Positions 52,625-62,845 are shown, counted from the stretch's first letter. The stretch is DNA of 64,000 nt from JAXLRU01 sp046330935 (GCA_046330935.1 JAXLRU010000003.1:558001-622000); one strand, 5' to 3'. Numbers and translations are program-made. The notes: a model not told the origin generated them from the sequence alone.

Positions 52625-53116
52625 TCAGTCCCCGGTGCGGGGGTGCGGCAGGTGCACGACGACGCGAGTGTGCCGCCGCGCGAGTTCCTGCCCGACGCAG
52701 GAGGCCTGGGAGTGCAGGGACGACGCCGTGAGCTCCAGCTCGCGCAGCGCGCCCCGCAGCCCGATCAGGCGACCCGACTCGGCCAGCCGGCCCTCGCTGC
52801 GCGGGATGCCGAGCAGGGCGTGCAGGTCCTCGCACGGGGGCAGGGTGACGGGTGCCGCCAGGACGGACGGTTCGTCGAGGTCGGTCACCGCGGCCACGGC
52901 CAGGTCCAGCCGGGCGGCCACCAGTCGGTGCCAGTGCTCGACGTCGCGCAGGCGTCCCATCAGCTCGCGGTGCAGCCCGCGCAGCTCCTCGACGCTCATC
53001 CGCGGCAGCAGCGCCGGGTCGATCACGGTGAACGGCGGCGCCACGGTCGTGGCTCCACCCGCCGCGGTCACCGGCATCGCACCAGCCGGTGCCGACGAGA
53101 GCGCGAACTCCTCCAC
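52625..53116 (-). CDS. RsiG-like helical protein (weak assignment)
   Basis: 163 aa, mostly helical. LRGLHRELMGRLRDVEHWHR continuing LVAARLDLAVAAV resembles the first helix of RsiG-type antiparallel hairpins (typical VSYWRRLVQARLDL). The second helix would be GALRELELTASSLHSQASCV. The Ser, Arg and Gln that bind c-di-GMP in RsiG are Glu, His and Ala here, so if related it has probably lost the ligand. GTG 53116 has GGAGG 6 nt upstream. Lies between crp and nth. Confidence 0.5.
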   Translation of the reverse strand: MEEFALSSAPAGAMPVTAAGGATTVAPPFTVIDPALLPRMSVEELRGLHRELMGRLRDVEHWHRLVAARLDLAVAAVTDLDEPSVLAAPVTLPPCEDLHALLGIPRSEGRLAESGRLIGLRGALRELELTASSLHSQASCVGQELARRHTRVVVHLPHPRTGD

Positions 53117-53305
53117 CGACGACCTCCACCTCACGCCGCGCGTTCAGCCGCGACACCCTGTCCGGCCGGTCCTGCCGGCCTGGCGATGACATCGTCCCTG
53201 GCCAGGACCCTCTTGAGATCGTGCGGCCCCGGCTCACCCCGTCGGCGCAGGTCCTCACCCGCCCGTGTCGCCCCCGCCCGACCGGTCCCGCCCACCCCCG
53301 CGACG

Positions 53306-53317
53306 TAGGCTGTGCCG
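53306..53317 (+). promoter_or_regulatory. Leaderless -10 element for the nth-NUDIX-marP operon
   Basis: TAGGCT (53306-53311), 6 nt, GTG 53318. Confidence 0.5.
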
Positions 53318-54109
53318 GTGACGCCACGGCACGAGGACGACGCCCCTGCGGCAGCGCCCGGCGGGCCCGCCGAGGCCGGCGCGGCGAGCACCGGCCGTCG
53401 CCGTCGGGAGGCCGCCCTCACCCCGGTGGCGCGCACCCGTCGGGCCCGGCGCGTGCACCGGCTGCTCGCGGAGCGTTACCCCGACGCCCACTGCGAACTC
53501 GACTTCCGCAACGCCTTCGAGCTGCTCGTGGCGACCGTGCTCTCGGCCCAGACCACCGACGTCCGGGTCAACCAGGTCACGCCCACCCTGTTCGCGCGCT
53601 GGCCCGACGCCGCGTCCCTCGCCGCGGCCGAGCGCAGCGAGCTGGAGGCGGTGATTCAGCCGACCGGGTTCTTCCGCGCGAAGAGCGACGCACTGCTGAA
53701 GCTGGCGGCCCGGCTCGCCGACGATTTCGCAGGTGAGGTCCCACGCCGTCTCGACCAGCTCGTCACCCTGCCCGGTGTCGGCCGCAAGACGGCCAACGTC
53801 GTGCTCGGCAACGCCTTCGGGGTGCCCGGGATCACCGTCGACACCCACGTGGGCCGGCTGTCGCGGCGGCTGGGCTGGACCACGGAGGACGACCCCGTGA
53901 AGGTGGAGCAGGACCTCATGGCGCTGTTCGAGCGCAAGGACTGGACGATGCTCTGCCACCGCGTGATCTTCCACGGGCGGCGGACCTGCCACGCCCGGCG
54001 CCCCGCCTGCGGTGCCTGCCCCGTCGCGTCCCTGTGCCCCGGCTACGGGGTGGGGGAGACCGACCCGCAGGCGGCTGCCGCTCTCGTCCGCACGTCGGGT
54101 CGGGCGTGA
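53318..54109 (+). CDS. nth: Endonuclease III
   Basis: 263 aa including about 35 Ala/Arg-rich residues before the domain. Base-excision DNA glycosylase/AP lyase for oxidised pyrimidines. Helix-hairpin-helix LPGVGRKTANVVLG with the catalytic Lys, catalytic Asp in TVDTHVGRLSRRLG, and the 4Fe-4S ligands C-X6-C-X2-C-X5-C in CHARRPACGACPVASLC. GTG 53318 was chosen over 53312 because of the TAGGCT -10 spacing. Its stop overlaps the NUDIX start. Confidence 0.95.
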   Translation: MTPRHEDDAPAAAPGGPAEAGAASTGRRRREAALTPVARTRRARRVHRLLAERYPDAHCELDFRNAFELLVATVLSAQTTDVRVNQVTPTLFARWPDAASLAAAERSELEAVIQPTGFFRAKSDALLKLAARLADDFAGEVPRRLDQLVTLPGVGRKTANVVLGNAFGVPGITVDTHVGRLSRRLGWTTEDDPVKVEQDLMALFERKDWTMLCHRVIFHGRRTCHARRPACGACPVASLCPGYGVGETDPQAAAALVRTSGRA

Positions 54110-54807
54110 ACGCTGCCACGGCGGGTGCCGACGACGCCGGCTGGTTCGCCCCCCTGGCCGCGCTCCCGCACACGGCGACCGCCGCCGACTTCGGGCGCCG
54201 CGCCGCCGATCCCCTGCCTGCGGACACTCCGAGTGCTGCGGCCCGCCGCTCGGCCGTCCTCCTGCTGTTCGGGACCGAGGCCGTCGGCGGCCACCCGTGG
54301 CTGCTGCTGACCCGCCGCGCGCACGGGCTGCGCTCGCACCCCGGGCAGGTCGCCTTCCCCGGCGGGCGGGTGGACCCGGGCGACGCCGACGACGTGGCCG
54401 CGGCGCTGCGCGAGACCGCGGAGGAGTGCGGCATCGAGGTGGGGCCCGACAGCGTGGCCGTCGCGGGCACCCTGCCGCGGCTGTACCTGCCGCCCTCCGA
54501 CTGGTACGTGACGCCGGTGCTCGCGCGGGCCACCGGCCCCGTGCACCCGCGCGTCGTCGACCCGGCCGAGGTGGACGCCGTCGCCCTCGTCCCGGTGGCC
54601 GACCTGCTCGACCCCGCCCACCGGTTCCGGGTGAGCCACCCCAGCGGCTACGTGGGGCCAGGGTTCCGCGCGGGCGGCATGTTCGTCTGGGGGTTCACCG
54701 CGCTCGTGCTGGACCGCGTGCTCGCCCTCGCCGGGTGGGAACGCCCCTGGGACGCCGACCGCGTCGTCGAGCTGCCGGAGCAGGGGTCGCAGGCGATGAG
54801 CCGATGA
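54106..54807 (+). CDS. NUDIX hydrolase (CoA pyrophosphatase-like, Rv3672c-like)
   Basis: 233 aa. NUDIX box GGRVDPGDADDVAAALRETA, EECGIEV; the usual first Glu of GX5E is Asp, while REXXEE is intact. HPGQVAFPGGRVD is the UPF0035 (CoA-pyrophosphatase) signature. GTG overlaps the nth stop and the gene's own stop overlaps marP, giving a tightly coupled operon. Confidence 0.9.
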   Translation: MNAATAGADDAGWFAPLAALPHTATAADFGRRAADPLPADTPSAAARRSAVLLLFGTEAVGGHPWLLLTRRAHGLRSHPGQVAFPGGRVDPGDADDVAAALRETAEECGIEVGPDSVAVAGTLPRLYLPPSDWYVTPVLARATGPVHPRVVDPAEVDAVALVPVADLLDPAHRFRVSHPSGYVGPGFRAGGMFVWGFTALVLDRVLALAGWERPWDADRVVELPEQGSQAMSR

Positions 54808-55982
54808 TCGCCGACCTGGTCGTGGTGGCCATCATCTGCGGCTACGCGGTCGTGGGGATGCGGCAGGGGATCGTCCTGGCCGGGCTGGCCACGGGCGGCT
54901 TCCTCGCGGGCGCGCTGGTGGGCATCGCGCTCGCCCCGAGGGTGGCCTCGGGTATGGCCGCCGGGCCCGCCAAGACGCTCGTGATCCTCGGGATCGTGCT
55001 CGCGGGCGCGTGGGGCGGTCAGGTGGGCGGCAGCCTCGTGGGGGTGCGCCTGCGCCGGGCCATGCGCGACTCCCCGGCCCGGTCGGTGGACCAGGGCCTC
55101 GGCCTGGTCGCCGCCACCGTCACCGTGAGCCTCGTCCTGTGGTTCATGGCGGGGGCGATCGCCGCCTCGCCGATGACCGGCCTCGCGGGGCAGATCGGGC
55201 GCTCCCGCGTGCTCGCCGGGATCGACCGCCTCGTCCCCGAACGGGTGTCCGTGCTGGCCGAAGGGCTGCGCGGCAGCCTCTCCGACAACGCCTTCCCGCG
55301 GGTGTTCAGCGGCCTGGGCGGGGTGGTGGCCGACGCCGATCCGCCCGACCCGGCGGTCCTCGCCAGCGAGGGCGCCCGCGCCGCCCGCCGGCACGCCGTC
55401 AAGATCACCGGTGAGGCGCCCAGCTGCGGCAAGCAGCTGGAGGGCAGCGGCGTCGTCATCGCTCCCGGACGCGTCGCCACGAACGCCCACGTCGTCGCGG
55501 GCGTCGAGCGGCCGCTGGTGCAGCCCGGCGGCGAGGGCACCCGCTACCGGGCGACCGTCGTCGCGTTCGACCCGGCCCGGGACGTCGCGGTGCTCGACGT
55601 CCCCGGCCTGCCGACCCCCGCCATCCGCACGGGGCGTCCGCTGGGCTCCGGCGACCAGGGCATCGTGGCGGGCTTCCCCAACAACGGTCCGTTCGAGGCG
55701 GTCCCCGCGCGCGTCCGGCGCGTCCTGCAGGCCACCGGCGACGACATCTACGGCGGCGGTGGCGCTCGCCGGCAGGTGTTCGAGCTGTACGCCGACATCG
55801 AGCCGGGCAACTCGGGCGGGCCGCTGGTCACCACCGAGGGCGAGATGGTGGGCCTGGTGTTCGCCCGTTCCCAGACCGACCGCGACACCGGCTACGCGAC
55901 GACCCTGCGCGAGATCGAGCCGATCCTGCGGCAGGGGATCATCGCCCAGGACCCGGTGGGCGTCACCCGCTGCGCGGGCTGA
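54804..55982 (+). CDS. marP: MarP family periplasmic serine protease
   Basis: 392 aa. Four membrane segments in the first 150 residues (LVVVAIICGYAVVGM first; CvpA-like), then an extracytoplasmic trypsin-like domain with His in RVATNAHVVAG, Asp in DPARDVAVLDV and Ser in IEPGNSGGPLV. Cys residues in APSCGKQL and VTRCAG may form the redox disulfide known in MarP. In M. tuberculosis MarP (Rv3671c) is needed for acid and oxidative resistance. ATG overlaps the NUDIX stop. Confidence 0.93.
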   Translation: MIADLVVVAIICGYAVVGMRQGIVLAGLATGGFLAGALVGIALAPRVASGMAAGPAKTLVILGIVLAGAWGGQVGGSLVGVRLRRAMRDSPARSVDQGLGLVAATVTVSLVLWFMAGAIAASPMTGLAGQIGRSRVLAGIDRLVPERVSVLAEGLRGSLSDNAFPRVFSGLGGVVADADPPDPAVLASEGARAARRHAVKITGEAPSCGKQLEGSGVVIAPGRVATNAHVVAGVERPLVQPGGEGTRYRATVVAFDPARDVAVLDVPGLPTPAIRTGRPLGSGDQGIVAGFPNNGPFEAVPARVRRVLQATGDDIYGGGGARRQVFELYADIEPGNSGGPLVTTEGEMVGLVFARSQTDRDTGYATTLREIEPILRQGIIAQDPVGVTRCAG

Positions 55983-56039
55983 CCCCCACCCGAGCGCGGC
56001 GGGCTGAGGGGCGGCGAGCGCGGCGGCGGGCCGGCGGCG

Positions 56040-56981
56040 TCAGCGGCCCGGGGTGGAGGGCAGGCCCTTCAGCCATCGCAGCAGGTGGTCGGTGACGTCG
56101 TCGGGGGCCTCCTCGGGCAGGAAGTGCCCCGCGCCGGGGACGACCTCCAGCCGCCAGGGGGCTCGCACCGCCGCCTCGCACCCCGCCCACGCGGCGGGCG
56201 GGACGTAGGGGTCCTCGGCCCCGGCCAGCCCGAGGACGGGCACGCCGATCGGCGCTCGCAGGCGCTCGGCGAAGCGACGGCCGTCGCGGCGGGCCACGGA
56301 GCGCATCGACCACCGGAAGTACTCCAGCGCCGAGTGCGCGACGAACGGCACCTGCATGGCCCCGCGGTAGCGCGCGAGCTCCTCGGCGTCGGGGTAGCCC
56401 GGCCGTGCGGACCAGCCGCGCAGGACGCGCTCCACCTGCATGCCGGAGACGAGGGCGCGTTCGGGCAGCATCGGCGCCTGGTAGGCGAGGAGTCCGGGCA
56501 GGACCCGCCGGGTGGGGGCCTCGCGCAGCCCGGCGGCGGCCCACGCCGCGCGCATCCGCAGGGGGTGCGGCATCGACACCGCCGCCACGGCCTGGGTCAG
56601 CCGGGGCGCGTAGGCCGGCATCGACCAGGCGATCCAGGCCCCCCAGTCGTGCCCCACGACGATCGCGCGCGAGTGCCCCAGGGCGCGGGCGACCCCGGCG
56701 ACGTCACCGGCGAGGGTGGCCGTGTCGTACCCGCGGGGCGGCTTGTCGGAGGCCCCGTAGCCGCGCAGGTCCAGCGCCACGGCCCGGAACCCGGCGTCGG
56801 CGAGCGCGGGCAGCTGGTGCCGCCACGCCCACCAGAACTGCGGGAACCCGTGCAGCAGCAGCACCAGCGGCCCCTCGCCGCACTCGGCGACGTGGAAGCG
56901 GGCGCCGTTCGCGGCGACGAACCGGTGCTGCCAGGGCCCGGGCAGCAGCACGGTCGAGACGTCGGCCGCGGGAGGGGGCAT
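56040..56981 (-). CDS. Alpha/beta hydrolase, epoxide hydrolase-like (EphE-like)
   Basis: 313 aa. Oxyanion-hole motif LLLHGFPQFWWAWRHQ, nucleophile Asp in VVGHDWGAWIAWS, and the catalytic His in GAGHFLPEEAPD, all typical of epoxide hydrolases. The lid holds PHPLRMRAAW. Position after marP corresponds to ephE (Rv3670) in M. tuberculosis, though the orientation relative to marP here is convergent. Substrate unknown. Confidence 0.9.
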   Translation of the reverse strand: MPPPAADVSTVLLPGPWQHRFVAANGARFHVAECGEGPLVLLLHGFPQFWWAWRHQLPALADAGFRAVALDLRGYGASDKPPRGYDTATLAGDVAGVARALGHSRAIVVGHDWGAWIAWSMPAYAPRLTQAVAAVSMPHPLRMRAAWAAAGLREAPTRRVLPGLLAYQAPMLPERALVSGMQVERVLRGWSARPGYPDAEELARYRGAMQVPFVAHSALEYFRWSMRSVARRDGRRFAERLRAPIGVPVLGLAGAEDPYVPPAAWAGCEAAVRAPWRLEVVPGAGHFLPEEAPDDVTDHLLRWLKGLPSTPGR

Positions 56982-57000
56982 CGTCGGAGTCGGGCGTGGT

Positions 57001-57447
57001 TCAGTGACCGGGCCGGAACGCGGCCAGGGTCGCCTTGGTGGAGCGCAGCGTGCGTTCGGGCGGGCCGATCCTGCCCAGCCGGACCTTGCCGATGAGGGCG
57101 AGCACGCCCGCGAGCAGGATCAGGACGCCCGCGAGGATCAGGAACGCGGCCCACGCGGGCAGGCCGGTCGCCGTCAGTCCGTAACCGCCGGCGATCACCA
57201 GCAGGATGCTCGCCAGGAACACCAGGTATCCGGCACCGGCGAACAGGCCGGCCCCGACGCCGGCGTTGACGACGTCGCGCTTCAGCTCGGCCTTGGCGAG
57301 GGCCACCTCGTGCCGGATCAGGGCGGAGATGTCCTCGGTGGCGTCGGAGACCAGCGCGCCCAGGGAGCGGCGGTCCTCGAGCGGGTCCGTGGCCGCGCCG
57401 TTCAGCGCGGGCGGGTGGTCGTGGATGCCGGCGCTCTCGCGGGCCAT
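57001..57447 (-). CDS. Phage holin-like (holin 3_6) membrane protein, Rv3669-like
   Basis: 148 aa. Cytosolic helix LGALVSDATEDISALIRHEV, VALAKAELKRDVVNAG, then two membrane segments YLVFLASILLVIAGGYGL and WAAFLILAGVLILLAGVLAL, and a basic tail. This is the actinobacterial Phage_holin_3_6/PF07332 pattern; not a phage gene. ATG 57447 follows GGGAGG by 6 nt. Confidence 0.9.
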   Translation of the reverse strand: MARESAGIHDHPPALNGAATDPLEDRRSLGALVSDATEDISALIRHEVALAKAELKRDVVNAGVGAGLFAGAGYLVFLASILLVIAGGYGLTATGLPAWAAFLILAGVLILLAGVLALIGKVRLGRIGPPERTLRSTKATLAAFRPGH

Positions 57448-57480
57448 GGCGTGTCCTCCCTGCTGGTGGGCAGCCGCAGC

Positions 57481-58806
57481 CTACGGGGTGGAGGTGTCCT
57501 GCGCAGTGCGCCGGTGCACCCGATTGCGCCGCAGCAGGACGGTCGCGGCGAGCAGGGCGGCCAGCGTGGACCCGCCGAGGACGCCCACCTTCACCGCAGC
57601 GTCGCGTTCGGGGTCGGAGAACGCGAGGTCGCCGACGAGCAGGGACACGGTGAAGCCGATGCCGGCGAGCAGCGCCGCACCGGTGACGTCGGCCCAGGAC
57701 AACCCCTCGTCGAGGTCGGCCCGGGTGAACCGCGCGGTCAGCCACGTGCCGCCGAGGACGCCGATGAGCTTGCCGACGACGAGGGCCACGGCGATCGCGA
57801 TCGTGACCCGGTCCGTCCACACCCCGCCCGCGTCGCCGCCGACCACGGTCACGCCGGCCGCCGCGAAGGCGAACACGGGGACGACGAAGCCGGCCGAGAC
57901 CGGCCGCAGCAGGTGCTCCAGGCGGTCCGCGAAGGGCTCGACCCGGCGGGCGCGAGGGCGCACCGGGACGGTGAAGGCGAGCAGCACCCCGGCGACGGTC
58001 GCGTGGATGCCGGAGGCGTGGATGAGACCCCAGGTCAGCAGGGCCAACGGCACCAGCGTCCAGGCCACGGCGACCCGGGGGCCGGCGGGCCCTCCCGTGC
58101 GGGCGACCACGGCGAAGGCGGCCAGCGGGGCGAGCGCGAGGAGGAGCTTCACCGGGTCGAGGTCGGCCGTGTAGAAGATCGCGATGATCGTGATGGCGAT
58201 CAGGTCGTCGACCACGGCCAGGGTGAGCAGGAACGAGCGCAGCGCGGCCGGGAGGTGGCTGCCCACCACGGCGAGGACGGCGAGGGCGAAGGCGATGTCG
58301 GTCGCCACGGGGATGGCCCAGCCGTGCCGGGCGGTGGGGTCGCTCGCGGTGAGGCTCAGGTAGATGAGAGCAGGGACGACGACGCCGCAGGCGGCCGCGA
58401 CCACCGGCAGCAGGGCCTTGCGGGGGTCGCGGAGGTCGCCCACCAGGAGTTCGTGCTTGAGCTCCAGGCCGGCGACGAAGAAGAAGATCGCCAGCAGGCC
58501 GTCGGCCGCCCAGTGGGCCAGGTCGAGGCGGAGGTGCCAGGCCTGCGGCCCCACCTTGACGGCGAGGAGGTCGGTGTAGGCGTCCCGCCAGGGCGAGTTG
58601 GCCCAGATCAGGGCGAGCACCGCGGCGCCGAGGAGCAGGGCGCCGCCCACGGTCTCGGTGCGGAGCAGGTCGGCGAGGCGGCGGCGCTCGCGGGCGCCGG
58701 AAGGAGCGAACAGGCGGCGCAGGGCGGCGCGGCGGGTCGCGGGGGCGGTCACGGGCAGCTCCGGGGTCGCTTCGGCGGGTCCGTCGCCCGCGCGCCGCGC
58801 GCTCAC
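57481..58806 (-). CDS. nhaA: Na+/H+ antiporter NhaA
   Basis: 441 aa with about 12 membrane segments. Core antiport motifs ATDIAFALAVLAVVG and LAVVDDLIAITIIAI carry the two essential aspartates (VVDD), and WANSPWRDAY and AGLELKHELLVGDL are family landmarks. About 50 extra residues precede the first helix. GTG start. It exports sodium in exchange for protons and sits between the holin-like gene and the sigma factor. Confidence 0.95.
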   Translation of the reverse strand: MSARRAGDGPAEATPELPVTAPATRRAALRRLFAPSGARERRRLADLLRTETVGGALLLGAAVLALIWANSPWRDAYTDLLAVKVGPQAWHLRLDLAHWAADGLLAIFFFVAGLELKHELLVGDLRDPRKALLPVVAAACGVVVPALIYLSLTASDPTARHGWAIPVATDIAFALAVLAVVGSHLPAALRSFLLTLAVVDDLIAITIIAIFYTADLDPVKLLLALAPLAAFAVVARTGGPAGPRVAVAWTLVPLALLTWGLIHASGIHATVAGVLLAFTVPVRPRARRVEPFADRLEHLLRPVSAGFVVPVFAFAAAGVTVVGGDAGGVWTDRVTIAIAVALVVGKLIGVLGGTWLTARFTRADLDEGLSWADVTGAALLAGIGFTVSLLVGDLAFSDPERDAAVKVGVLGGSTLAALLAATVLLRRNRVHRRTAQDTSTP

Positions 58807-59071
58807 GCCCGGCCGGGACGGCGGGCCGACCAGACTTCCCGGCTCACCTGCGGCAAGGCTAACGGTCCTGGGATGATCCGGCGAGGTCGAAGGTCACGAC
58901 GCGCCCGCGCGAGAAAACCCCGCGACGACCCCCACCCGTGGGCGCTCCCGCTGCGTCAAGGAGGGCGGGAACGCGGTCGGCAGGGCGGGCGACCGGGGGA
59001 CGAGCGGGACCGATCGGGACGGGACACGACGAGAGCACCGGTGCGCCGGCGCGGAGGACGGGGAGGTGAGG

Positions 59072-60052
59072 ATGCGCGACGAGGCCGAGTTCACGGCGTT
59101 CGTCCTCGCCCGTGGTCCCGCCCTCAAGCGCCTGGCCTGGCTGCTGACCACCGACGCCGAGGCCGCCGAGGACCTCGTCCAGGAGGCGCTGGCCCGGATC
59201 GTGCCGCGCTGGGACCGGATCGAGCCCGCCGCGCGCGAGAGCTACGTGCGGATGAGCCTGCGCTCCATCTGGATCGACGGCTGGCGCCGGCGCGGGGGCC
59301 GCCGGATCGAGCTCGTCCCGGACCTGCCCGAGGACGCCGCGCCCGACCGGACCCTGGAGACCACCGCCACGCGGCTCGCCCTCGACGAGGCCCTCGCCCG
59401 CCTGACCGAGCGCCAGCGCACCGTCCTGGTGCTGCGCTTCTACGAGGACCTCACCGAGGTGCAGACCGCCGAGGCGATGGGCTGCACCGCCTCGACCGTG
59501 AAGTCCCAGACCCGCCACGCGCTCGCCCGGCTGCGCGACCTCGCGCCCGAGCTGGCCGACTCCTTCGCCGTCCCGGAGGCCGAGCCCGTGCCCGCGCCCC
59601 GCGGCCCGAGGACGCTCGGACTGCTGCGCCGCCGGCGTCCGGCCGCGGCGCCGGCACCCGCGGCGCTCGCCGGCTTCGCCCCGTCCGCCGCGAGCAGCGC
59701 GCAAGCGGCGGCGTCCTCCTCGCGTGCGGGGCTGCCACCAGGGCCCGCGGCGGCCCGGCCACCCGCACCGCCCCAGCCACCACGGGCCTCGGATCGAGCC
59801 TCGGATCGAGCCTCGGATCGGGCCTCGGATCGGGCCTCGGACCGGGGCGAGCGGCGCGATCGGGCCGTGTCGGTCAGCCTCGCGCCCGCCGCGGCCGATC
59901 GCCGGACCCCGCTGCTGAGCGTGTCCGGCCCCGCGACGGGGGACGTCGCGGCGCCGGTGAACGTCAGCCGCCCGCCCTCCGCCCGCGTGGCGGGGGCGCG
60001 GGTGGTGCTCCGACTGTCCGAGCCGACCACGGGGGAGGAGGTGTCCGAATGA
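59072..60052 (+). CDS. SigE-type ECF RNA polymerase sigma factor with long C-terminal tail
   Basis: 326 aa. Sigma-2 LTTDAEAAEDLVQEALARIV and WRRRGGRR; sigma-4 LDEALARLTERQRTVLVLRF, EAMGCTASTVKSQTRHALAR. This is the SigE group of actinobacteria, usually about 170 aa. Here about 150 extra residues follow, Ala/Pro/Ser/Arg-rich, including five RASD-type repeats from 12-bp DNA repeats. ATG 59072 has GGAGG 5 nt upstream; GTG 59066 is possible. The stop overlaps the downstream membrane gene, its likely regulator. Confidence 0.9.
   Translation: MRDEAEFTAFVLARGPALKRLAWLLTTDAEAAEDLVQEALARIVPRWDRIEPAARESYVRMSLRSIWIDGWRRRGGRRIELVPDLPEDAAPDRTLETTATRLALDEALARLTERQRTVLVLRFYEDLTEVQTAEAMGCTASTVKSQTRHALARLRDLAPELADSFAVPEAEPVPAPRGPRTLGLLRRRRPAAAPAPAALAGFAPSAASSAQAAASSSRAGLPPGPAAARPPAPPQPPRASDRASDRASDRASDRASDRGERRDRAVSVSLAPAAADRRTPLLSVSGPATGDVAAPVNVSRPPSARVAGARVVLRLSEPTTGEEVSE
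59784..59843 (+). repeat. Five tandem 12-bp repeats inside the sigma factor gene
   Basis: Units GGGCCTCGGATC or GAGCCTCGGATC, the last ending GGACC. The repeat keeps frame and encodes repeated Arg-Ala-Ser-Asp, so copy number can vary without breaking the gene. Confidence 0.9.
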
Positions 60053-62845
60053 GCGTGCACGACCTTCTCGACGACGTCGCCGACGCCGCGCTGGCACCCG
60101 CCCGCGGGGTCGACGTCGACGCCGTCCTCGTCCGCGCCCGCGTGCAGGTGCGCGCGGCCCGCCGCCGCCGGGCCGGTGCGGGGCTGCTCGCCGCCGCCTC
60201 CGTGGCCGTGCTGGCCGTCGGGCTCCAGGCCGGCACCGGTGCCCTGCTTCGCGGCGGCGGCGGTGGCGTGGCGGCCCCCGCGCAGGGGCCGGCCCGCGTC
60301 CCCAGCGAGGTGTTCGTGCCGCCCGCGTGGACGGCGCCGCTGGCCTCGCGGCCGCTGTCGCGCGCGGTCTACGCCGTGCAGGCGCTGACCACCACGCGCA
60401 CCGACGCCGCCGACGTCCCCGCGCTCGTCTCCGCCGACGACGGCCAGTACCGGACCCTGCCGTGGACCGACGCCGACCACGACCTCGTCCTCGGCCCCGA
60501 CGGCACGCGCGCCGCCTGGGTCCGCGACGCCGGCACCGGCACCCCCGGCGACCTGGTGGTGCTGCTCGACGTCACGCGCGGCAGCACCCAGGTGGCGGAG
60601 GTGCCCTCGCCGAGCGGGCAGGGCGCGCAGGTGCGCTCGCTGGCCTTCGCCCCCGACGGCGGCGTCCTGGCCGTGCAGGTGAGCGAGCCGGTGGGGACGG
60701 CGCGCGAGCGCGTGCTGGTGCGCCCGGTGCCCGAGCGCGCCGCCGGGCAGCCCGTCACCGGGGCGTGGCAGGGGGCGTGGACGCAGGTCTGCGCGTGCGA
60801 GGGGCCGGTGTCCTTCGCCGACGACGGGACCCTGTTGGTGGGCCCCGGCCGGGTCGGTGCCGCCGTCGACACCCCCGCCGGGACGCTGCCGGTGCGGGTC
60901 GGGGGCGCCCCGGTCAGCGTGTCGGGCCCCACGAGCCTGGGCATGGACGGTCCCGGGGTGCGGCTGCGCGTGGGCGGGACCGACCTCGTCCTCGACGCCG
61001 CCGACGGCCCGGCGCGGCTGCTCACCGCCGCGGGCGCTCAGGTGCTGGCGCTGCCCGACGTCGCCGCCCGCGCGCCCGGCATGTGGCACACCCGCGTCGC
61101 GGCCGTGGCGGGGCGGCAGGTCGTGGTCAGCCGCGTCGTCGCCGACGCGCAGGGGCGTGGCCTCGCGGGGGCGGTGCAGCGCGCCGACCTCGACGCCTCA
61201 CCGCCCGCGGTGCGCACCCTCACCCGGGTGGAGGGCGGCGCCGTCGTCGTCTCCGCCGCGGGTGGGCTCCTGGAGGGCGACCTCCAGACGGTGACGACCG
61301 CCGCGCCCGCCCGGGCCGCCGACCCGGCGTGGTGGCGCTATCAGGCCGGACGGTCGGCCGGTGACGTGCTGGGCGCGGCCCGCGTCGCCTGGCCGCTGCT
61401 CGCGCTGGGCGTCGCCGGGGCCGGGCTGCTGTGGTGGCGGCGGCGTGCCGTCGTCCCCGCGCCCGCGGCGGGCTGGGCGCGCTTCCGGACCGCTGCGGTG
61501 GGCTCGGGCCACGGCCTGACCGCTCGCGTCCCGGTGTGGTCGCGCCGGCGCTGGGTGGGCAGCGTCGCCGTGTGCGCGGTGGCGCTCGCGGGCGGCACGA
61601 CGCTGCTCGTCATCGGCACCCTCGCCGAGGGGGACCTGCGCCAGGCCGAGCAGGACCGGCGGGACGCGATGGTCACGCCCGTGGTGGTGCCCGATCAGCT
61701 GGCGGCGTGGCCGACGGCGGCCGCCTTCCGGTCGGCCGACGCCCGCCCCACCCGGGTGTCGATGCTGCTGCTGCGGCAGTCCGAGGGCGGCCCCGCGCTG
61801 GCGGGCGTCGACGCCGGCACCGGCAGGGTCGTCTCGCTCGAGGGGGTCGGCGCGTCCCGGTCGGCGGCGGGCCTGAGCGGGGAGGGCGGCGCGTCGTTCG
61901 CGGGCATGCTGGCGCTCAGCCCCGGTGGCCGGGTCGTGGCCCAGGTGCGGGCCCGCACGCTGGTCGTCGTGAACCTCGACGACGGGCGGGTTCGCCGCTG
62001 GCCGCTGTCGGTCGACGTGACGCCGGCCGACGGGCAGCCGGGGACGCTCAGCCAGGGGATCGCGGTCAACGACGACGGCACGGTGCTCGCGGTCTCGGGC
62101 CAGGGCGCCCTGTGGCGGATCGGCGCGGGCGGCGAGCAGGTCGAGCTCAAGCGGTTCGGGCAGGTGCTGGGGGTCGCGGCGCAGACCAGCGGCCGGTTCC
62201 TGCTGTGGCGGCGGTTCCCCGACGCCACGGGCCCCGCCCGCCTCGACGTCGTCGACGCGGCCACGGGCTCGGTGGCGAACTACATGACGTGGCCGGCGGA
62301 CGACGTCGTGCGGCCGGTGGCCACCGAGACCGCGTCCGGCTCGATCGTGCTGCGCACCGACGACGGGCGCCTGCTCCTGCACGACCTCGACACCCCGAGC
62401 GTCGAGCTGGGCCGGCTGCCGCAGATCGACTGGATCGGGGCGGGCACCGACAGCTCGCTGGTCAGCCTGACCGCGCCGGAGGACCGCCTGGCCACGGGAG
62501 CCACGGTGTCCCTGGGGGCGTGGCCCGGCCTGCAGGGGCCGGGCGTGGAGCGTCCCGAGGCGTTGCGGGCGACGGCGGCGGGCGGGCCGGGCGTCGTCCT
62601 CACCCGGATCGGCCTGCCCGACGCGCTGGTCGCGCTCGCCCCGGCGGCCCTCGCCGAGGCGTCTCCGGTGCAGTCCCCGCAGCGGCCCGGCCGCTTCGGC
62701 TGGGCCGTCGAGGGGACCTTCGCGCACTGGCTGGTGCCGGTGGCGACGTGGTCGGTGCTGGCCGGGCTGCTGGGCCTGGTGCTGCTGGCCCTGCGGGCGG
62801 CCCGGCCCCGGCTGGCGGGCTGGGGCCGGGCCGCCTCGGGCCGGA

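Noticed and set aside
57001..57447. Phage gene because of holin similarity
   Set aside because: The family is a common chromosomal actinobacterial membrane protein (Rv3669-like) and no other phage gene is nearby.
57004..60048. Very long open frame on the plus strand continuous with the sensor gene
   Set aside because: It lies antisense to the holin-like and nhaA genes, has shadow composition, and the true start at 60049 overlaps the sigma factor stop.
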